Assembly (NCBI GenBank): GCA_963556695.1
Contig: CAUWAG010000019.1
Span: 496,001-560,000, forward strand
Length of the DNA stretch: 64,000 nucleotides
DNA from: Anthostomella pinea
Taxonomy: Eukaryota > Ascomycota > Sordariomycetes > Xylariales > Xylariaceae
Reading direction: 5' to 3'
Shown here: positions 56,922-64,000 of the stretch, piece after piece
How the letters are laid out: each line of letters begins with the position of its first letter
Position numbering within the stretch: position 1 is the first letter of the stretch
Position numbers and translations under genes: made by a program
The notes under the pieces: model-generated
Told to the model about the DNA's origin: nothing
Database searches by the model: none
The model's input: the letters and a program-made list of their open reading frames with translations, nothing else

Positions 56922-56972
56922 TGGTGAAAAGTTGCCGTTCGCTTGTAATTGCCGCTCGCTTATCATCCACGT
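56922..56972 (-). repeat. Right terminal inverted repeat of transposon C
   Basis: Partner of 55115-55165. Confidence 0.9.
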
Positions 56973-56974
56973 TA

Positions 56975-57232
56975 CATTCTATATATAACAATAATCTATT
57001 CAAATTATAAAAATATAAAGTTTTTAATTATAAAAACTTTAATTATATTACTCAATAATTATAAGCTTAAATTAACAATTTTTTCTTCAATTGACGACTT
57101 TTTTATAGCTATTTTTAATTAAATTAAATTACTTATTATTAGTTTAAACTTATATTTATACAAAAAATATGATATATAAGGCGATTAATAATTTTAAGAT
57201 AGCTATTTAATACGTGTCACCAGGGGGAGTGG
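56975..57232. other. AT-rich spacer
   Basis: Strongly AT-rich, no gene. Confidence 0.5.
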
Positions 57233-57449
57233 CACGGCGAGCGTACTGAGGAGCTGGGACATGGCCGGCAGCAAGCAGCTATTACTCCATTGACAAGAAT
57301 ATCAAGACTAGAGAAGAAAGGAAGAGAGAGAGAGAGAGAGATAGGTACAGTGGGAGGTTGCCCCTTTAAGGGCATCCTCTAGTCAGATCCTTTCCCTATT
57401 GGGAAGTATCCGCTTGTCATGTAGGAAGGTCTGTACAGGCCGTCACAGG
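57233..57449 (+). repeat. Inverted repeat copy 1 (LTR- or terminal-repeat-like)
   Basis: It starts CACGGCGAGCGTACTGAGGA, contains a (GA)n run and GGTTGCCCCTTTAAGGG, and ends GTCACAGG. The same sequence occurs at 63659-63871 in opposite orientation with scattered substitutions. Neither copy is part of the copia element between them. It may be a solo LTR of another family, as copy 2 starts TGTCACGG and ends GTCACA in its own orientation. Confidence 0.75.
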
Positions 57450-57606
57450 GAGTAGCTAGTGTGGCTGTTACAGCCAAAGTCACTGACACAGCCACTGGTG
57501 TGTGGGGTCAGATATTGTGTGAGTGGACCTAGATAGCTAGGGCTAGACTAGTTAGATAAGGGCTGGACTAAGATAAGGATTGCAGCCACTATAAGTAGCT
57601 GCAATC

Positions 57607-57788
57607 TGTTGAATGGGAGCCGGAAATAGACACCGGAAGATCTCCAGTGGGGCAGAGACACACAGGGCATCTGACCCACCAAGAAGACAGATGATCAATC
57701 TCTGTACGCTGAAGAAGCAGAAAAGAACAAGCACAAAAACAGAAGACACTTAACAACCTGGATAATCTGAACTCGCTTGCATCTGACA
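57607..57788 (+). repeat. 5' LTR of the copia element
   Basis: 182 bp, TG...CA ends; five differences from the 3' LTR. Confidence 0.95.
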
Positions 57789-57864
57789 ATTAAGAGTCTC
57801 ATTTGCTCTGAAAAGAGAACACCTACAAAAGATCAAGTGATTTTTAGATCTACATATCACTAAT

Positions 57865-59088
57865 ATGACAACACCAAACAACGATCGCACTATCTTCTCT
57901 CGGCCCGAAGACTGGGAACGATTCAACGCCGAACTCCAGACCAAAGCCGTAGCCTTTGACCTCTGGGATTACATCAATCCAGAAGACAAGGTTGCTTGGC
58001 CGACACAGCCAGAAGAACCCTCATACACCAATTACCCGAAGAAGCTCGGCCGAGGAACGAGAACATCAAGCTTGATAACCGTCGGTGGAGAAGAAGAATT
58101 GGTCGACCCGAATGGAACGCCAACAAACACCATAGAAATGACACAGATTGGGAGATCGGCATATACCCAGGATTGGAATCACTACACCCACAAGAGCAGG
58201 GAATACACAGAACATCGGAAGAACGTCAAATCCATGACCGATTGGATGCTGAATACCGTTCAACAACCATACCGAGCAACAATCTACAAGGCCACAAAAA
58301 AGATCGACCAGTGGTATAAGGATCTCCAGGACATTGGGGACGTATATACATCCCGCCAGAAGCCGGAGGCTCGAAACCGATACCGACGGGCGACGACACA
58401 TCTCACGAAGATGCCGAAAGACCTGGGAGCATGGATATCGCAATGGGAAACTGCCGTTGCGTATGCTATAGAAAAGGGGATGCCAGAAGCTATCGATTCA
58501 AATTCAGTGGCCACAGATCTGATAGATGCATTATCGTCAGTAATGGGCGACTGGACGACAAGCTTCAGAATGGGGCACAAGAAGGAAATCAACGACGGCT
58601 CTATCAGCTACATAGAGATGGCAGGGCTTCTGCGAGAATACGCCAAAGACCATCACCGAGCAACAGCACCACAGATTGCCAAGGGCGTATTCGCAGCTAC
58701 CTATGGATATGACGAAGATGTGTCAATAGAAGACACAAAAGAGCTTGATTCCACCACTTCTGATCCATTGCCCCCAACAGACAAAACGAAGGGTCGAAAA
58801 GGAAACCAGGAGAGACCACGTGGACGCGGGACGAGAGGAGTTCGAACAGGCTCCAAGCGAAGACGAGCCGACACAGAAACGAATCCAGATGGGTCTATCT
58901 ACAAGGCGTGCCTAGGATTTCACGATATAACCCAGTGTTATTATGTTATTGACGGGAAGGCACCAGAACATTGGCATCCAAACGAAAGATACCGGAAAGT
59001 TATCAACCAGCGAATCAAGGAAGATATTGCCCTCAAAGAACTGATCAAAAGAATTAACCGGAAGCCAACACCCGTCAAGCCCGAATGA
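57865..59088 (+). CDS. gag: Copia gag (capsid) protein
   Basis: Uninterrupted, 407 residues, ATG at 57865, 77 bp after the LTR. Gag forms the cytoplasmic particle that packages the element RNA. The N-terminal half is helical and polar (RPEDWERFNAELQTKAVAF; SQWETAVAYAIEKGMPEA). A basic Arg/Gly segment follows (KGNQERPRGRGTRG), then CLGFHDITQCYYV with Cys/His that may be a degenerate zinc knuckle. It ends at TGA (59086-59088), followed by CTAG, with pol continuing in the same frame. Confidence 0.85.
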   Translation: MTTPNNDRTIFSRPEDWERFNAELQTKAVAFDLWDYINPEDKVAWPTQPEEPSYTNYPKKLGRGTRTSSLITVGGEEELVDPNGTPTNTIEMTQIGRSAYTQDWNHYTHKSREYTEHRKNVKSMTDWMLNTVQQPYRATIYKATKKIDQWYKDLQDIGDVYTSRQKPEARNRYRRATTHLTKMPKDLGAWISQWETAVAYAIEKGMPEAIDSNSVATDLIDALSSVMGDWTTSFRMGHKKEINDGSISYIEMAGLLREYAKDHHRATAPQIAKGVFAATYGYDEDVSIEDTKELDSTTSDPLPPTDKTKGRKGNQERPRGRGTRGVRTGSKRRRADTETNPDGSIYKACLGFHDITQCYYVIDGKAPEHWHPNERYRKVINQRIKEDIALKELIKRINRKPTPVKPE

Positions 59089-62000
59089 CTAGTGCAGACA
59101 ATGGGTCAGATAAAGGCCGCCTTCCTTACAGCCAACGCTGCCGCGTTCAGTACTGCCACATATCCATTGAGGAACTCAGCAATCCTGGATTCTGGGACCA
59201 CCTTACACATATTCAACATGATCAGCAGGTTTTTAAACTTCCGGTCGGCGATTCAGGGTGATGCAGTATTTGCAGGAGACACAGTAGTCCCTATCCTAGG
59301 CTACGGAGATGTCGATATATGCATTACTGGCCCTTCTGGGTCAAGAATTATGCGCTTACACGATATGGCATTCTGTAAAGGCTTTGCATGCAACCTGATA
59401 TCATTCTGACTTCTCAAGCGCTAGGGGTACTGATGGGACAACAAAGGAAGCAATAATTATCTTTGGAGGAAGGATGATTCGATCCTCTGCGAGCTGACGG
59501 ATCGGCATGAGCAATACGTGATTGAATATTTGCCTGAGTCTTTGACAAGACGTGCATTCTTTATCCAAAGGAAGAAATACAACTCATGGACCGAGAGGGC
59601 GCCTTGCACTGCCGATAGCCGCCGATGGCACCTCAGATTAGGTCACCCAGGGCCAGATGCTCTTGATCACCTTGTAGGCCACTCTCGGGGGGTGAAGATC
59701 AAGGACTCAAAGCCTAGAGATTCAGCAAGAGAACGTATCACAACCGTGAAATGTGACGCATGTGCCTGCAAGAAGGCCAAGAAGCAAAAGAGACGTACAC
59801 GGCGGGATAGACCTAGGAAGCCCGGAGTCTGCCTAGCAATCGATTTCCACGACCTCGACAGAGATAGCGACGGACTGAACAGCATCATGCTTATTATCGA
59901 CAGATGGTCTGGATATATCTGGGACTTCTATCTGAGCGACCGAAAGACGGATACGCTTATAGCAACTTTTGAGTTGCTATTCGGGATTTTGGAGCACCAG
60001 AATCAGGTCAAGCCGGAGGTGATAGAATGTGACAACGAGCTCATGACCCAGAAGCCTCGTGTGTATCAGTTTCTCACCATGACCAAGAAGATGAAGGTGG
60101 AACCCTCAGCGCCTAACACACAAGACCAGAATGGAGGCGCCGAGCGCTCGGGGGGTGTGATTAAGGACAAGGCCCGTTCGATGCAAAATGGAGCCAAGTT
60201 GCCAACATATCTGTGGGTTGAGATCTTCCGAACAGCGGTATACCTATACAATCGTACCCCTAAGTACATCTATAACTGGATGACTCCTTATGAACGTTTC
60301 TACACTTACCTGGGATACAGAGATGGACTTGTAGGAGACCAAAAGCCCAAGCAGGGACACCTCCGAGTATTTGGATGCAAAGCATTTGCTTTGACAAGCG
60401 ATGCGCAGCTAAAGATACAGCGGAAGAAGCGGCTTAATCCAAAGGCTTGGATCGGCTACCTCGTCGGTTACAATTCAACAAACATCTACTGAATATGGAA
60501 TCCCTTAACCAACAAGGTGATAGCTACTCGAGACGTCATCTTTGACGAAGATCAAATGTTCAGCGGAGACCTCCAAGATTTGAAGGATGACCTCCTTCAC
60601 GTATCTGAAGAAGAGCTAGTCAAGCTACTACATGACGTGGAAGTACCTGGTGCTTCCAGTCTTGAAACTGGTCCCGCTATCAGCGAAGAGGATGAGGATG
60701 TCAGTCTCTTCATTGCAGAAAGTGATGAGCGCGGTCGAGTAAAAGGGAGCGATGATGTGGTGAATTCGGACGTACATGGACCCTCTGACGAGGACTCTGG
60801 AGAAGCGTGTGAGCCTGATCAACTCTATACAAACGTTTTCTTTATACCGTATCCGACGCCCGAACACACTCCTCCTTCTGTAGCTTCACTTTTTACTGCA
60901 GCTATCAGAGAAACTGGCAGTACAGGGACAAGATCTGCAGCTATGAGCGCGGCCCCTGTGTTGTCCGGGATGACCATAGAGTCGTCCTACATTGGAGTGA
61001 CACCACGCTTAAGCTGCTGGGAGGCCACGTTCAATGCAGGATGCCTAAGCGCCGCAGAGGTGAAGCACAGTGAGCCGGTGAGCAAGGCTAAGAAAGCCCG
61101 GATGGTAAACCGTCCGAAACGCCACCCTGATAGCACACAAACTGGACAAATTGGACTGCCCCAGGGATCTTCAGACCTTGAGAGGCTCAAAAGAAAACTT
61201 GCTAGTGGAGCTAGAATCCACCGGAGCGAGCTCCCATTACTACCGAGAACTCACAAGGATCTACGAGACCACTGGATAGGTCAGGGGTTCAGAAGTGCAG
61301 AGCGAATGCATCTCCAGAGCCACCATGAGATGAGCTCATGAAAAGAAGTCGAGACAAGCACAGCTAACGGCAAACAGGTGTTAGACTGCATGTGGGTATA
61401 CGTCTACAAGTTCGACAAGCACGGCTGGTTCCTGAAATGCAAAGCCCGTCTTGTGGTACGAGGGGACCAGCAGCCCACCGGACAGACCGAGAACACCTAT
61501 GCGTCTACACTTGCCGGCCGTTCCTTCAGAACACTAATAGCTATAGCAGCTCGCTTCGACCTGGAACTGATACAGTATGATGCTGTAAATGCATTCGTCA
61601 ACGCCAAACTAGACCAGGAGATATATATGAAGATGCCCCCAGGGTACCGGAAGCCAAGAGTATTGCTTCGTCTCTTGAAAGTCCTCTATGGGTTGCGAGA
61701 ATCCCCTCTCTTGTGGCAAAAAGAGCTGACCAAGACCCTCACAAGTATCGGATATACTCCCGTACCTTATGAGCCATGTTGCTTCACAAGAAATGGAATT
61801 CTTATATTCTTTTATGTAGACGACATAGTGGTTGCGTACAAAAAAGAGAAAGAAGCTACAGCCAATCATCTGATCAGTCGGCTTAAGATGACCTACCAGC
61901 TTACTGGAGGAGATGATCTTCAATGGTTCCTTGGCATCGAGATCATCCGAGACCGGAAGAGACGGCTCCTCTGGTTATCTCAGTCATCGTATGCAGAGAA

Positions 62001-62955
62001 GATATCCCGACTAGCTGAGAAGGCTTGGACAGGCAGAGACAATACTCTCATGAAGAACAAAGAACTTCTCCCCTTCGACGGAATAGCCACGCTAAAATCT
62101 ATCCACAGATATCAGAAGAAGATTGGATCTATTCTGTATGCTGCCGTGATCACACGCCCAGACGTAGCCTTTGCGGCTTCTCGACTATCACGATTCAATA
62201 TAAATCCTAGCCCAGAGCACCATTCCGAAGCAGATCGACTCATTCGATACCTCTCTCGAACTTAACATCTTTCCTTACAATACGGCAGGTCAGACACGTT
62301 CGAAGTAGCTAGCGACGCCTCCTTTGCCGACAATTCCATCGATCGAAAGAGTTCACAAGCATACGTCATGAGACTGTTCGGAGGGATTATTGGTTGGCGA
62401 GCGAACAAGCAAGCTACAGTGACTACTTCCACCACGGAAGCGGAGTTGTTGTCCCTTACGCAGGCTGCTAAAGAAGCCATGTTCGTCTCCCGCCTAATCC
62501 GCGAACTTGGAGTCCAGCTTGATAGCTTTCAAATCATCATACACTGCGATAATAAGCAGACGATCGGCCTCGTCAATAAAGACATCACTAAACTACAGAC
62601 CAAGCTGCGTCACGTTGATATTCACAATCATTGGCTACGACAAGAAGCTCAACGGAAGAGGATCAAGGTGGAATACATTCCTACTGGGGATATGATGGCA
62701 GATGGTTTGACGAAAGTACTCCCTGCCGCAGCATTCAGAAAATTCACGAGGCAATTAGTACTCGTGGATATAAGAGATCGGATACAGCAACGACGAACCA
62801 AAGAGCTCTCGGATGAAGATCTTCAACATATGGAAGATCTATTGCCCGGTGGAGAATGTGGTGATGTGTACCTATCACAGGAATCATCAGAGAACCAGAC
62901 CAAATGCTCAGGAACAACCCCAATGGAAGGAATTGTTCCTGGGGGGGTGTGTTGA
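59089..62955 (+). pseudogene. pol: Copia pol: protease, integrase, RT, RNase H, with nonsense codons
   Basis: Same frame as gag. Protease has ILDSGTTLHIFN near 59190. The integrase pre-domain and core follow: HLRLGHPGPDALDHL, CDACACKK, AIDFHD, IECDNE and GGAERSGG supply the zinc and DDE residues. Reverse transcriptase has KARLVVRGDQQ, QYDAVNAF and FYVDDIVV. RNase H has ASDASFAD, TTSTTEAELLSL and IHCDNKQTIG. In-frame stops lie at 59407 (TGA), about 59422 (TAG), about 59431 (TGA), 60490 (TGA), 61339 (TGA) and 62263 (TAA). Several replace probable Arg or Trp codons. The frame finally ends at the TGA at 62953, inside the first bases of the 3' LTR. No active polyprotein can be made from this copy, though all catalytic motifs are still present. 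Confidence 0.85.
62941..62949 (+). other. Polypurine tract
   Basis: A run of seven G followed by TG directly abuts the 3' LTR, where plus-strand DNA synthesis would be primed. Confidence 0.6.
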
Positions 62956-63131
62956 ATGGGAGCCGGAAATAGACACCGGAAGATCTCCAGTAGGGCAGAG
63001 ACGCACAGGGCATCTGACCCACCAAGAAGACAGATGATCAATCTCTGTACGCTAAAGAAGCAGAGAAGAACAAGCACAAAAACAGAAGACACTTGACAAC
63101 CTGGATAATCTGAACTCGCTTGCATCTGACA
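62950..63131 (+). repeat. 3' LTR of the copia element
   Basis: Partner of 57607-57788, followed by the CAATC duplicate. Confidence 0.95.
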
Positions 63132-63136
63132 CAATC

Positions 63137-63658
63137 CTTCCCATTTTATTCCTTGCAAACGACGCCCGCACACATACATCAAATTGACACCCATTGCACA
63201 ACGTATTACTATTATAATATTGAAAAAAATAAATTTTTATGATGTAAAAGATTAAAACATTTAATACAAAAACTTGATTAACATATTTTTTCAACTTTTT
63301 AAAAATATATTAACTGTAAAATCTAAAATTTAATGCTTTTCCCTCACTTTTTAGCGCCTTTAATTTTGAAAAGTTATTCAGTTAAAATCGATAATTTATA
63401 AGTTAAATATATTATTGTACGTAAGTCAATTATTTAATTAAGTAAGAAGACTATACTTATTATATAGTAGAGTCCTTTTTATCTTATTTAGTTAGCTGTA
63501 TTTCAACTATTTAAAGCACCTACTTATAATAAGTCTCTTTAATGACCTGTATTGAAATGTCGGGCATAACAGAAGACCTAATTATCTTTAATTATAATAA
63601 TAAAGCTTTAAAAGTTTAACTAATTAAAAGGTTTAATTTTAGGTATAGCCTCATAGAT
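63137..63658. other. AT-rich spacer
   Basis: Strongly AT-rich from about 63190, no gene. Confidence 0.5.
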
Positions 63659-63871
63659 CCTGTGACAGCCTGCACGGACCTTCCCACATGAGAAGCCGAT
63701 ACTTCCCAATAAGGGAAGGATCTGAACAGAGGATCCCCTTAAAGGGGCAACCTCCCGCTGTACCTATCTCTCTCTCTCTTCCTTTCCTCTCTAGTCTTGA
63801 TATTCTCGTCAATAGAGTAATAGCTGCTTGCTGCCGGCCATGTCCCAGCTCCTCAGTACGCTCGCCGTGAC
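63659..63871 (-). repeat. Inverted repeat copy 2
   Basis: Reverse-oriented partner of 57233-57449. Confidence 0.75.
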
Positions 63872-64000
63872 AAGAACTATCTGACACATGCCCATCCAAC
63901 ACTCGTCCATCCGACACGCGTCCATCCGACACGCACACACAAACAACGCGCAGATTCCTTGCGCACGTCTTTCGCAATTTCGATTCATCACGCTCACTGC

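Larger units (their letters stand above)
55115..56972 (+). mobile_element. Pogo-like DNA transposon C (1858 bp, decayed)
   Basis: Inverted terminal repeats of about 51 bp start ACGTGGATGA. They differ at one position and are flanked by TA (55113-55114 and 56973-56974). Inside each end a 13-bp word (AAGCGAGCGGCAA / AAGCGAACGGCAA) is repeated directly. One plus-strand transposase gene is present, broken by stops and a frameshift. Confidence 0.9.
57607..63131 (+). mobile_element. Ty1/copia LTR retrotransposon, full length (5525 bp)
   Basis: Two 182-bp LTRs (57607-57788, 62950-63131; TGTTGA...TGACA) are flanked by the 5-bp target duplication CAATC (57602-57606, 63132-63136). The order is gag, protease, integrase, reverse transcriptase, RNase H, which is diagnostic for copia. 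The whole coding part is in one reading frame but is cut by about seven stop codons. The LTRs differ at five sites, all G/A on this strand. Confidence 0.95.

Noticed and set aside
59407..61341. Five in-frame TGA codons in the copia element, some at Trp positions, as a sign of a UGA=Trp genetic code
   Set aside because: hrq1 and the chitin synthase end in TGA at sensible places, and other stops (TAG, TAA) also interrupt pol. C-to-T or G-to-A decay explains the pattern better.
1..64000. tRNA, rRNA or CRISPR features
   Set aside because: A read-through for box B-like GGTTCRANNCC words and rRNA-like blocks found nothing convincing. The repeats present have no CRISPR spacing.

Overview
The window looks like chromosomal DNA from a filamentous ascomycete (Pezizomycotina). 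The reasons are short introns (44-92 nt) with GTATGT/GTAAGT donors, and typical fungal genes: het-C, a class VI-type chitin synthase, an Hrq1 helicase, an R3H-associated-domain protein and a PQ-loop protein. Compact genes alternate with AT-rich islands full of decayed transposons, and many changes look like C-to-T decay. Genus and species cannot be read from the sequence. No rRNA, tRNA or CRISPR array was recognised.

Layout. 0-7 kb: a decayed CLU1 fragment, an intact het-C (+), and hrq1 (-) tail to tail with it. 7-16.3 kb: an accessory block with two TA-flanked pogo/Fot1-like transposons (A 7951-10362, B 13996-16224). Element A sits inside the last codons of a broken metallophosphoesterase gene. 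16.3-21.4 kb: a mosaic of minus-strand gene copies and fragments; three share the same 41-nt exon region and first intron. 22.5-31.3 kb: an RRM-like protein, a small membrane protein, a Yrb2/RanBP3-like Ran-binding protein and a chitin synthase, all on the minus strand. 31.3-36.5 kb: gene-free, with a strongly AT-rich island, a MITE-like structure and a truncated solo LTR. 36.5-47.1 kb: R3H-associated protein, PQ-loop membrane protein, WD40 protein (TCAB1/WRAP53-Swt21 type), a large XPF/Zip2-like protein and a MARVEL-like gene with an in-frame stop. 48-53.7 kb: two tandem-repeat tracts, an unrecognised two-exon gene and a bZIP-like gene converging on it. 55.1-63.9 kb: a third TA-flanked transposon (C, with a C-terminal CCHC knuckle), then a complete Ty1/copia element (57607-63131) with 182-bp LTRs and a CAATC target duplication, lying between inverted copies of another repeat.

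How the genes relate. This is not an operon or an obvious gene cluster. The conserved genes serve unrelated housekeeping, morphogenesis, nuclear-transport and probably meiotic roles. The most striking observations are: (i) the copia gag and pol share one frame, separated at the gag/protease boundary by UGA-CUAG, the best known leaky-stop context; (ii) a transposon insertion in a phosphoesterase whose empty site can be read back through the TA duplication; (iii) a block of duplicated genes that keep a common first exon and intron; (iv) several host-type reading frames that continue open past a single TAG.
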